NCBI GenBank assembly: GCA_013397795.1
Contig: VZTJ01005907.1
Location: 845,445 to 909,444 of the forward strand
Direction: 5' to 3'
Source of the DNA: Orthonyx spaldingii
Taxonomy: Eukaryota; Chordata; Aves; Passeriformes; Orthonychidae
Length of the DNA stretch: 64,000 bases
Part shown: one piece after another, positions 12,220 through 23,166 of the stretch
How the letters are laid out: each line of letters opens with the position of its first letter
Numbering within the stretch: position 1 is the first letter of the stretch
Translations under genes and position numbers: made by a program
Notes under the pieces: model-generated
Databases searched by the model: none
The model's input: the letters and a program-made list of their open reading frames with translations, nothing else
Told to the model about the DNA's origin: nothing

Positions 12220-12865
12220 ACCCCTCACTAGAGGACCTCTGCCCTGCTCAGCTGGAAAACAGAACAGCATGCAGTCTTTACTATTGCCTGGGAATACATT
12301 GCTAGCCTCGCTGCATGTTGGGCCTGGGAATGCAGCTGCCTCACCTATCTCAGGCTGTTGGTGATGTATTTTCCCCTAATACAGTACTCTTTTCTGGATT
12401 ATTATGACTTGTACATAAATGGTTGTCACTACTCCATACCACAGGTATGTTTCATAAAGTACTTTAATCATCAAGAGGGACCTATATGCAACAAATAATT
12501 GTTTCAGCATCTTGCCTTCTAAAGTTCACTCTGATGTTTTAAAAAAATATGCAATGGCTACTATATTAATAATTATCTGGAACTGAGATCAAGGCAATTC
12601 AGCTGGGGAAAAGAAGAGTCATGAGAGAAAGAACCACCTAATATTCACAGGAAAGAGTAGATGTGTTCGTTGTTCACAGGTAAATCCCTGACTGGGATCA
12701 TGAAGGACTTCCATATCTCTTAATTTATCCTCTGTCACACATTAAGGGCCATAGCCCTTAACAGAGACAGCCATAGCTCTCCTTCAGAGATGAGGAGAAG
12801 TAGACTTTCAATACTGAAAGCAGCCAGAGAAGACTCTGCCTGAAGAGTGTGCAGGCTATATAAAC

Positions 12866-12972
12866 AGGAAAGGAAACACAGGCAGGGAGAGGCTGAGTGG
12901 CTTTCCCCAGGTCATGCGCCAGAACCTTGCCAGAGCCAGAAATAGCACTCTGGCTTCCTGAGCCCCCTCCAT
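12866..12972 (-). mobile_element. MIR-like (CORE-SINE) relic
   Basis: The plus strand reads like the reverse complement of a MIR element. It has aacacaggcagggagaggct, then tttccccaggtcatgc where MIR has a cccaaggtcacac-like stretch, then gccagagccagaaatagcac and a ctggcttcctgagcccc-like end. The words are in the right order and spacing for the MIR core and tRNA-related part. Divergence is high, as expected for an element pre-dating the bird-mammal split. The assignment is by eye. Confidence 0.55.
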
Positions 12973-13799
12973 CCCACGGCACACCTGGTCTCCCACGCAG
13001 TTAGCCTGCAGACATCAGTCTCGGCTAGAGACACCCTTTCAGACATCAGTGCATCTGGAGAACAGAGCAGCAGCAGCCTCACAGGAGCAGCATCTTTACT
13101 CTTTTCAGGAACTGAAGTTTTAGGAGAAAGTACTGGGACAGGACTTGTTACACAACAATGATGATATTTTAATATTCTTCATTCCAAATCAGTTGTCTAG
13201 CCTTTCCTGGACAGCATTTAAAGGATTTGTTCTTCATCATAAACTCATAGTTTCTCCTCCCACGTAAGAGGCTATTTTTAATCACTGGACAACACCACCA
13301 CAGAGTCTAGTTATATGTCTGCTAAAAAAAGCTTCCATTTTAAGCTCTAATAAACCAAAAATCATAGCACAAGAAGAACTCACTCTACTAGACAAACATC
13401 AAACACAGTACACAGCATTATTGCTTGCCCTTGCCTGTGAACAGTGGAGACATTTCACCCTGGAAGTCATTCTTAGTTAAGCAATTGAAGTACAGAAATA
13501 CTCATTCTCCTCATATTCCATGTGATAACAACTGCATTGTCTGGAATGAATGCTGGGGTCTCAGGCCTGTTTACCCACAAGCAAAATTCATCAGGTGAGA
13601 ATGAGATCCATATTTGTTCTTCTTGGCCCTTTTCTACCAGATGCAGGGCAGTGCTTGGGTTCATTAAGTAACTCAGAAAATCAGAGTGCAGGCAGTGGTG
13701 TCTCGTTCAAGAGCAGCGTCTGCGTCATTCCCACCCAGCAGCGTATGCACGCAGTGCTCTACTTCATAGCCCCAGGACTGTCTGTGTTAATGCAATAAG

Positions 13800-13990
13800 T
13801 AGGTGTTTTGGTTTCAGTTTTCTTATTTCTACTGTAGGAGAAGGATTTGGGGGAGGGTTTGAATTGTAACCTAGGGAAATTGTATATAAAAGTTGTTGTC
13901 GAGCCTCTGGGCTGCTTTCTCTTGCAGAGGGAGCATACCTCAGCTAAATAAAATGCCCCCTCCCTCTCTTCCAGGTTTGAGCTAATTACA
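13800..13990 (+). mobile_element. Solo LTR fragment, promoter to poly(A) signal
   Basis: A G-rich stretch (gatttgggggagggtttg) and aattgtaacctagggaaat lead into a TATA box, tgtatataaaag (13881-13891). Then comes a CT-rich stretch and a clean AATAAA at 13947-13952, followed by CT-rich sequence. A TATA box with a poly(A) signal about 60 bases downstream is the compact U3-R layout of an avian ERV LTR. I see no flanking internal region, and I could not fix the TG/CA ends or a target-site duplication, so the boundaries are approximate. Confidence 0.45.
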
Positions 13991-14440
13991 CATCCATATT
14001 ACTCAGTACTCACAGATTGCTACCTCTCTTTGCAGTAAAAACAGTCATTCAACAACCAAAAAATGTAACATTTATGAATGCACCCTGCCTCGGTCCATGT
14101 AGACATGCACCACCACCACCACTTCACCCGTGTTGCTGCAAACACGTCCTGCCTCATGCTATCTTGTGCTACTCTGCTTCTGTCCCTGCCTCCACCCTGC
14201 ACATTCCCCCCCTATAGCTGAAGCAAACCCGCCTGTAAATCCTCCAAGCCCTGGGAGCAGACTGCTGTCACCTGCTTCCCACAGCCTTTAAGCTCCTTTG
14301 TCCTCAAGGTTTAATTGTCAAAGCTGAGCTCTCCTGGGCATGTAGCAAAAGTGGCACAGCCTAGGCTACCACCTCCCCAGGAGTGTGGGGCAGGGGGAGA
14401 GGACAGCAAAGCACAGCTCTGTGCCCAGCTGAACCCTTGT
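13991..14440. other. CT-rich unique sequence before the minisatellite
   Basis: It includes a short CACCAC run near 14108-14122. No gene recognised. Confidence 0.4.
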
Positions 14441-14510
14441 ACCAGGCATGGGAGCAGGGCACCAGGCATGGGAGCAGGGCACCAGGCATGGGAGCAGGGC
14501 ACCAGGCATG
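14441..14510. repeat. 20-bp minisatellite, 3.5 perfect copies
   Basis: Unit accaggcatgggagcagggc occurs at 14441-14460, 14461-14480 and 14481-14500, with a half copy at 14501-14510. The copies are identical, so the array is young or homogenised. The repeat keeps several reading frames open on both strands (for example 14315-14698 forward). Those frames are by-products of the repeat and not genes. Confidence 0.98.
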
Positions 14511-14879
14511 CCGGGCAGGCTGTGGCCTGGGGAGGAGCAGGGGAAAGGCTCCTCTCATCCTATCTCTGTTTTGAGATGCGTTACTCTCACTTGGCAAAAT
14601 TTTGCCATTCTCCTCAAACACCAGGCTACTCTGGGGCTGAGGAACGAAGGGCCAAATGTTTTGATGATGCACATAGGGCCTGGAGTAAACCAGAGTGAAT
14701 TAATAATGCTACACCTGGGCACTGAGTGCACACGCAGCCTATTACTCGGAGGCTGCGAGCCAAATGCCATTAACCTCCAAGGCAGATCATTATTAGACCA
14801 TAACACCCAACCTGTCATGTATCATTGTTTCATTAACACAGTTCTGGAAAGCCTCTAATAAAGTCAGGGAAACTGTTGC

Positions 14880-15780
14880 CTCAAAATTAGCAGAGATTAC
14901 AAGATTTTCCACGTGGATACTGAAGAGAAGAAAAGGAAGTTTATTACAATAATTTTAAGGGCATTAGAGATAACTGTGATAATTTTGCTTCTGATCTAAA
15001 GCCCACTGAAGGCAGTAAACAGGCTCCTATCCTTTTCTTCTGAAACAGTGATTTTATTATTATAAATATGATTCTCCCCTACTCATTTCTTAAATTAAAT
15101 TAGAGGTTGCCCAGCCCAGAAGGAACCTGTAATGCATATGCCAAAATATTTGCATGGCTGACAAGCTCTGTCTTTGAATCTTCATGAAAGGCATATAATT
15201 GTGTTTAATGCAATTTATTTGTCATTAAAGAAATACGCTTTGATCCAAACATCTTTGCAACAGAGATCCAAAGAAACTAAGACTCCAGGTCTATTTTAAA
15301 GCAATGTGCATTTAACATTCATTCCTTTCCTTATCTGATTATGAAATTTATTCCCTAGTAGATTATAAAAATATAACAACAAACGTTATACTTGCATAAG
15401 TTTATTAATGTCTTATAACTTATGCCTGGGCTGGTTAGCTATTGGACTATTTATTGTTTTAAGAAGGGTCATTCTCATCCAACTTACACAAAAAAATCTT
15501 GAGAACAAAGATTATTGACCATTCCACCACCCCGGGAAGTTTTAGATAGCATCTAACCAAGTAGGTTTCCAGTGTTTCAATGGGTCTCCCAATGTCAGCT
15601 GACAAAAACCCCCAGAAATTTTACTGAGGACAGAAGGAAAATGAGAGTTTTCAGAAACTTTAATTGAAACACTTCTGTGAATTATTTTAATGACAGTGGC
15701 ATCTTGTCAGCATTTAAGTACCTCTGCAACATGGACAGGGCCGATGTGGTCATGGTACTTCTGTCCACAGGGGAGAAACA
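14880..15780. other. AT-rich stretch dense in homeodomain/POU-like words; enhancer candidate
   Basis: No gene or repeat is visible. The segment carries a POU octamer ATTTGCAT at 15148-15155, an ATGCATAT-type word at 15132-15139 and several TAATTA/ATTAG-like cores. Such composition is typical of vertebrate conserved non-coding enhancers. Conservation cannot be tested from one sequence, so this is inference only. Confidence 0.2.
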
Positions 15781-15810
15781 AGCTACTGGTTTGGAGGTTT
15801 TTTGTGTGTG

Positions 15811-16032
15811 TTTCTTTTTTTTTCCTTTTTTTTTTTGTTTAATCCAGATATGGGCAAAGTAAATGCTCCAGCATGTGATCAGTTTAGAGAAAAAAAAAAA
15901 AAAAGAGAGAGAAAACAAAAACCAAACCAAACAAAAAACAAACAACAAAAAAAATCCCAAACAAACNNNNNNNNNNNNNNNNNNNNNNNNNNNNNNNNNN
16001 NNNNNNNNNNNNNNNNNNNNNNNAAAAAAACC

Positions 16033-16075
<43 letters not shown>
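15811..16075. repeat. T-rich then A-rich low-complexity region around an assembly gap
   Basis: T-tracts (about 15811-15838) are followed by about 50 bases of unique sequence, then A-tracts interspersed with C and G (15890-15966), the gap, and a long run of A after 16030. T-tracts facing A-tracts can fold into a long hairpin, which probably explains the failed assembly. The lysine- and phenylalanine-rich open frames here are artefacts. Confidence 0.95.
15967..16023. other. Assembly gap (57 N)
   Basis: Fifty-seven consecutive N inside A-rich low-complexity sequence. Confidence 0.99.
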
Positions 16076-16076
<1 letters not shown>

Positions 16077-19000
16077 GAGAAAAAAATAATAAAACCCCTC
16101 TGTAATAGAAAAAACTGAGGTTTTTTTTCCTCTGCCAAATGTCTCCAAGAAACTTTCTGTGGGAGTTAGAATATTCATCTCCCAGAATCTGGCCCCTAGT
16201 GAGAAATTGCAGTGTGCCAAGCCAAGAGGGGAAAGGGTAAAAAAAATGGAAGAAAATTCTACATCGATTGTGAAATAATCCAGATCATCTAATTTCCTTC
16301 TACATCTGTGAAATATTTCTTTGAAAGGAGAAAATTTACTTAGAAGTCATGATTGCCTAAAGACAAAGAGAACCTTTAAAGATTTGACTTTCAAACTGGT
16401 TCTTATCCACATGAAATTTAGTTATTACGGTATTTAAACACTAGTGACACACACAGTAGATGGGCCCATCTTTTGGCCACATCAGTCTCTGCAGCCTGGG
16501 TTAATCTGTTTCTGACACTGGCAAATACCAGATGATGGGGGAAGAAAGAAAGACTAGTGCAAGCACGTGGCGATACCTCACCAGATTACTCTGCCAGGAT
16601 CAGTACAATTCATGGGGGTCCTGTGAGACTCCTTAACCCCGCACTCCTGAACCCATGTGAAGTTCTAGGACCTCTAGCCTCTGCACAACTGCTTACATGA
16701 CATTACAAACCACATCCCCTTGCTTTAAATCCCAAACCCACTGAAATTTTTCACATTCCCTGGTTCTCCGATTATAAATGGCAAGAAAATTCCTTTTCAT
16801 CTTCTCCTTCCTTGTGGCATCCAAAGACTCTTGCCCATCATTTCTCAGCAGCTTCTTTCCCAAGAAAGAAAGTCCCAAGCCTGTCTGCTGTACAAAAGCA
16901 GTTCGGTGCCTTTGAAAATGACTGTTTCTGTGACCTGAATCGTCTCTAGCTCTGATCTACCTTCCCTGATGTGGATCAGATACTCTTACACGTTTTCTGT
17001 GCTGTTGGCTCTTGACTACTTATCCCATTTTGTGAAGCCTTAATGCAGGCAACAGTGGAACCAAAGGCCCTTCCAAAGATCAGTAGTGAGGCAAGCATCT
17101 AGGTTTTACACTGATCACTTCCTCAGGGTCTGGTGAACAAAAAAACGCATTCTTAAAAACAAACTAATACCACACTCCCAAATTCCCTAGGCACCAAAAA
17201 AAAAATCAAAAAAAAAAATCCAGGAATTCCAAGTTTTTGTTCCAAGTCATATAAAGACAAAGTTACTTTAGAGTGCCTGCATAGAAATCTCAGTCCCAGT
17301 GAAACTGTCTCTAGAATACACTTGTTACTTTAACCCTAAATCAAAAAGGGCCTAAAATATAATGTCAGGCTCCTGAGTCCAGAAGATCTGTTCTGGAAAG
17401 ACTGTTTTTCCATTTGTTTTTAAGTAATAACCTGCACATGCCTTTGAGCATTCCAAGAGGTAAACTTGGGTTCCTGTCCCCAAACGGAAGGACAGAATTA
17501 TCTGCTTCTACAGACATTTTCCACTCCATTCCCTAGGTTCACTGAGTTCTTCAATCATGTGTGTAAGGATGTGATGGGGGTGGCAAGTGGAAATATCAGA
17601 GTATGAAATGCAGTCCCCCTTGTCCCATAATGACCACTGGCTGGACCTTGCAGGAGGATCCACAGGCTTGATACTGCTGTCAGACCCAGCAGTGGTTCAG
17701 GAAAAACTGTGCTTGTGGAGAAGTAGTGTTCAGGCTGGCAAGTAAATACAGCTCCACTAGAAAAACATCAGTAAGCAAAGAGTCCCAGCTCCACAGGGTC
17801 TGAATTACAACACAGGGACAGTTTTAAGTCCTTCAGATCTCACCCCAAGTCAAGCGAACACTGAATAAACCAGGAAACTTTCCTTATAGCTGGAGAGTAC
17901 AGGTCCAGGCCTTTGGCATGTTTTTTAGGGAATGGTTGTAGCTGTGATGACATTTTAAAAAGCTGTAGAAACCCAGCCACAGATGCAGAGATGAAGCATT
18001 CATAGCATGCATTCTAATAATTTTTGTTTACACAGCTTAGGCAAAAAAACCCCTAACTAAAACTAATTCCTTTTCGTGTGGGAATCTGCTCTGGTTTAAC
18101 TCAAAGGTCATTTTTAAGTCTGTGTGCATTTCCAGTGCTAGACAAATATTTGTCAAATATACAGGCTGCTGGTCTCGTTTGAAAGATAAAGGTTATGGGG
18201 GGAGGAGGGGAGGGGAAAAAACCCAACCAATGCAGAACATTGAACTCAATGAACCTCAAGGAAAAGTATCCATCTGCCAGCGAGAGACCCATTCCTGCTA
18301 GCAGAGACTGCCACCTTTTGGGGAACAGCTTCAGAGGCCGAGCAAAGAGGATGCTCCACCTTTCCCATAAATTTCCAAGCTTGATTCTGCATTTGTATAT
18401 ATGTCAGAGTCAAATGGCCTTAATTTCTCAACTTCCAGTAGAACTAAAAAAGAACCTTTACAAGAGGATCTCTGAGCTCTGCTAGAAAGCTTTTTTCCCC
18501 CCTTTGTTTCTAAAAAAGCAAGGTATATTTTGTTCAGTCTGTTCATCTCTGCTGCCAGTATTTTTGAATCTCAAAATTACTAATGATTCATACCATTTGA
18601 GCTAGCAAATCTCAATCAAATTTCACAGAATGGGAAACACCTCAGATCCCAAAATCCCACGATCCCTGAGAATTAGCAGTTGAGAAAATGAGGTACATTC
18701 AGACTCATGCTTCATTTGGGGAGTGCAAAGGAGAAACTTAGCTAGGACTCTTCTTGGCTGGGAGCAGCCAGCCAGCCAGCCTAGATGTGGCTCTCCAACA
18801 ACCACTGCAAATACTCTTTTTCACCCCAGTGCTGACCCCAGACACACAAACACAGGGGTCATTGCAGTAGGTAAGCAAGGAGCAAAAGAGATCACAGATC
18901 AATTGCATTAAAACATCATTGACTCTGCTACTCTTTTGGTGGTTGACTTGTTCATGCACAGGGACAGAGCTCACAGGGAGAAAACTGAATACTGTCCACC

Positions 19001-20939
19001 CTTCATATGTGTTTTTATGGGTGCTTTTATAGTGCGTGTGAAAAATCATTGTTAGAGACACTGCCTTAGGGTTTTTGGATATGCAATCTGACACCAAAAG
19101 AGGTCACTGGGTGTAAAACAAAAATCAATAATGAAAAAAGTGCTGTTGTTAAGAAAAATACTCTTGCTATATCTTTGAAGAAGAAACAGAAAATTCAGTA
19201 GTAATTTCTGCTGCCCTTCTTGCCTCTCTTGACAGAGAGGCTTTGGGTTTTATTTTCCCTTTTAAAATAAATATCTGCCCAGTTCCAATCCCAGTTTGAC
19301 AGAGACCTCAGGGATATTTGATTTTTGTAAGAGTACTGACAATATTGTAGGGAAAGGAAAGAGCCTGACTACCTCACAGAAGGACAGACTGCAGCCAGAG
19401 CTAAGCCACACCATTAGATACCAGGAGCTGTGCAGGAAACGAGGTGTCACATTTTATCTCACAGCACAATTTGTAGCTGTGCCCCACTCAAATCCCTCTT
19501 CTGACCTACCTTTTTCTGTTTTTATAAAAAACAGTCTTTGCACTGACACTGCATCTCCCTCACTTGCTCTCTTGAACAGGGAATGCTGCAGTCCCAGATC
19601 ACAGCAGAAATCTTCTGTACAGCCCCTGGGGGCAGTGATGCCAAGGAGTACATTTCACAGTAGTGTGCCCTCCAACTAAACTACCTTCCAATCCTGTAAA
19701 ATGATCCATTCAGGAGAATGAAAGGACATTGCCTTCCAGAAGGTCAAAAGCACCTATGTGTTGTCCCTGTACTACCAAACGGAATAAGGCACAATACTGT
19801 CATCTGCTGTGTCTCCCAGAGCAATCTTTCCCAGCTGCTGTCCCTACTAGGCTGCTGTCTTCTTATCCTCTCCATCTTGCTCCTTGTCCCCAAGCTGAAG
19901 AGGGCATTGGAGGAGAAAGAACTTTGATGCAACTGTACCAGCCCCAGCATGTCAGTGGAGCTGGAGCTAAAAGATACCCTGCTCTTCCTGTGCTGATGAT
20001 TTTCTGGTCCAGCAAGAAAGGGGAGACAAGAGAAAAAGTCTAAATATTTGTCTCACATGAAACATGCTGAGAGCTCACTGGTTAGAAGCCACCAGCCCCA
20101 GCTCTGGAAACATCAGAAGAACACAAGATATCTCTATATAAATTGCTACAAGCTGTCCTATTCTTCAAAATGCAGTGAGATATGTTAAATGGTATCAAAA
20201 ATTGACTGGCTACTTATTTCCATTTTCTATGCTGAAATACCACTGTGGCTACAAGCAGCTGAAGCCCCCACAAATTCAAAGCCTAAGCCAAATTTTGCAC
20301 CAATCAGAACAGCACTTGTTCCAAATTTTGACATTATCCAGGGTTCAGGAGAACAACTGAACTTGAAAGATTTGCTCCACCATAGCAGAAAGTTTAAAGC
20401 ATCTTAGGGAAGTAAGGTCTTGAAACTCCTGCTATTAGAGTGGATACTTATTCAGCATCTCTGAATTAACGTTTGAGGCCAAAATAATTTTCCACCCCCT
20501 ACAGGCTCTGGAAGGAACATGCTCTCACCTTGGGAAAATGTTCTCAGACATCCACTTGTGGAGGTAAAACTAAAAAAAAAAAAAAAAAATCGGATATTTT
20601 CTTGTCTTAATAGACAGAGGAATTGTTCATTGCACAGGAAGAATACAGAAGATAATTTATTTCCCCTTTGAAAAGCTAGTCTTGTCAGAGACATTCAGAA
20701 TATTCTTTTTTAAGTTGGATATCCTTGAAAGCTGCTGTGATTTTGGTGAGCCAACAAGCATTAACCAATTAATTTCCTTGTTCTCCTGGGAAAAGATAAA
20801 GCATTTTCTCCATTGGAATTGCTGTAGCTAAACCAACAACAGACACCAATCCAGTGAGCTAAAGAACACTGTTGGGAATACGTGACAGCTCAAGGCTTGA
20901 GTAAACCTTTGTTCAGCAAAGAAACAAGATCTGGGGTGA
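16076..20939. other. Unique sequence, no gene recognised
   Basis: It holds short A-tracts near 17200, a G-rich stretch at 18196-18216, four CAGC/GCCA units at 18765-18781 and an A18 tract at 20572-20589. A forward frame at 19718-19927 has a leucine-rich hydrophobic stretch near its end followed by lysines, but nothing else supports it. No repeat family recognised. Confidence 0.4.
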
Positions 20940-21360
20940 CCCCAAGCTTCCAGAATTTTATTAAGAAGCGCCAAGTAATGTGACCACAGACAAACCAAAA
21001 AACTCATTTAGCCCCTCGAAGTCTTCAACCTGAAGGCAGGTAGGCTCACTTTGAGACGATGCCCCTGAAAACAAGTGAAGTGAAAACAATTGGAGCTGTT
21101 GTGGCCTCCTTGAGCTGCCTTCAGCACTGTCTGGATTGCCTCCCTTTTGCAAGTCTGACTGTCTTCTGCCTGTTGGTTTACTCTCAATGTTAAGGATATG
21201 TTGGTTTGATCAGGAACATGGATCAGAATGTCAAGAATCTCTCCCCTGGCCTCAGGATATCCCATGAAATTGGGCAAAAATCAGGCTTCAGAGAAATATT
21301 GTAGTAAAGTAAAATGGATAGGCTCCTAGGCCAGCAGAAACATTCAAATTTGTCTTCTCC
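20940..21360 (-). other. Possible terminal exon with poly(A) signal
   Basis: On the minus strand a good acceptor (ttgttatttgttttag, AG at 21362-21361) opens the segment. One frame is open for 45 codons from the junction. A second, overlapping frame (ATG at 21277, stop at 21008) is open for about 90 codons. AATAAA lies at 20957-20962, only about 46 bases after that stop, and T-rich sequence follows beyond the expected cleavage point, as is usual for a 3' end. I recognise neither translation. Confidence 0.15.
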
Positions 21361-23056
21361 CTAAAACAAATAACAAGCTACTCACCAAAATTTGTCAAGT
21401 CAGGCTTTACCAGCAGGATAGCAGAATGTTCTCAACCACACCAAGTTTGTATCATGTTAAATCACCTGGGATTTTTTTTTTTTTAAAAACCTTGACAGAT
21501 AAAAAAATAAATATATTCTGGTTTAGGCACCAGAATGAGGCTGAATAAATAGGTCTAGCCTAACTTGTCAATCTAGCTAAATTTAAACAAATGTTTTAGC
21601 ATTATTTTAGCTGAAGAAAACTTTTGGTCCTTATACCTTCTTGTTATCCTGGTCACATTACTAAAAAGATGTTATTTGAAATATTTAAGTTGAAAGCAAT
21701 TAAAAATCATCATACATAATCAGCTAGAAGATTTAGGCCACTGCATACTAACACAGAGCAAGATTTCCTATGGCATTGACACACTATGATATTGAAATCC
21801 TTCCCAAAATCCAGCAAGGTTTGGTCATCTACGTCCCTTTGGCTCCTTGGAACTCTGCCCTTGCTAGATTCAAAACAAAAGCTTTGAAAGGTTGATCTAG
21901 TACTAATCTTCCATCAATTTCCCTTGTTTCTAAAGGAAAACAGAAAAAAAAATTAAAAAAAACCCCAATACCTAGAAGACAGCTGTCTACCCAGGGGTGA
22001 ATATTGCAGCAAGTATCTAGAATTATTTCAAAACTTTCCAGTGATTTCTCCAGAGGGAAAACTAAGCCCCCACTCTGGGAAAAAAAAAAAAAAAAGAAGA
22101 AAAAAGGATGTAAAAGCAACTGATGGTCTCCAAGAGAGGGCAGTCTCAGACTTGGGATGATTCACAGAGAGTGTTACTGTTCCATCTGTTTTCTGCCACA
22201 TTTTACTGTATGTATGTAAGAAGTTTGATGTTTAGATACCACCATGCATCAAAAAAATCTTGGGTATAAGTCAAAACTTGCAAGTTGGCCTGCTGCAAGT
22301 TTTCAAAGGGGAGGGAGATATTTCCCTTTTACAGATACTGTAACATAAGGAACAGTGCTCCACACATGGATTTAGTCCAACAAAAATGGCTCATAATTAC
22401 TGCTCATCTTTAAACACACCATCAGTTTTATAGAAGCCAACACACTTTGCTTCCAAGTTCACCAGCAGCAAGGTCATGGTGAAATACAATCACACCGATT
22501 CTGCAAGATCAAATACCAACATAGCAAATATGATCCTTTTAAAAATTGCAATTTATGTAACATTTCCTCTCAAAGGCAAAGGTTCTCCGAGGCTTTTTTG
22601 TTTGGTTGGTTAAAAGTCACTAGGAGCTAGCTAGACTATGCCAACCCTACTGTCCATTTTTCCTTCTGAGCAGAGCCTTGACTACCTAAGCAACTGGGAA
22701 GAGAAAACTACACCAGACCAGAGTTTTCTCTGGTCTTTTCTTTCTTTCTTCAAAGTCATGATGAAAGTCATCTGGAAAAGTCAACCCCCAAACGGAGCCC
22801 AGTATCTTCTTTCTTGCCAGTGAACAGACTGGCTTCTAGAAAGATGCAAACCTTTCCACTAATTCCCACCACTTCAAATATCTCCAAAGCTTTAGACCCA
22901 TCCTTTTAATGCTGATACTTCTAGCCAAAGCACCAATTGACTGATGGTGTTCTTCAGGCCCTGTGGAGACACCACATGTTGGGTAATTACACTCAGAAGA
23001 CAAATATATTATTTTCTGGTTGGAAATAACCCAAGTTGTATGAGCCATTTACTTAC
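21361..23056. other. Unique AT-rich sequence, possible intron
   Basis: It contains A/T tracts at about 21472-21484 and 22080-22095. No repeat family recognised. It would be intronic if the minus-strand unit proposed for 20.9-25.8 kb is real. Confidence 0.3.
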
Positions 23057-23166
23057 ACCAATATTGCGAGGCAGAGACAACAGCTGACACACAGGAAGCA
23101 GCACCCAGAGCTCTGGGCACCATGGGCAGTGGTGCTTGTCTTGGAGCCATGCAGAGCAGCAGCGCA
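23057..23166 (-). other. Possible 110-bp internal exon with strong splice sites
   Basis: Reading the minus strand, a strong acceptor (cctgtgtctgtccccag) ends at 23167 and a consensus donor GTAAGT (complement of 23051-23056) follows 23057. All three minus frames are open across the 110 bases, and one is rich in cysteine and leucine. It lies between a CpG-island first-exon candidate and a terminal-exon candidate on the same strand. No homology recognised. Confidence 0.17.

Noticed and set aside
14315..14858. Overlapping open frames of up to 136 codons on both strands
   Set aside because: They are created by the stop-free 20-bp minisatellite and nearby GC-rich sequence, and the translations are repeats of that unit.
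15682..16220. Open frames rich in Lys or Phe around the first gap
   Set aside because: They come from homopolymer A/T tracts and run through N bases.
19718..19927. 69-codon forward frame with a Leu-rich hydrophobic segment, considered as an Env-like anchor
   Set aside because: No upstream ERV sequence, LTR or other Env feature; too short to support.
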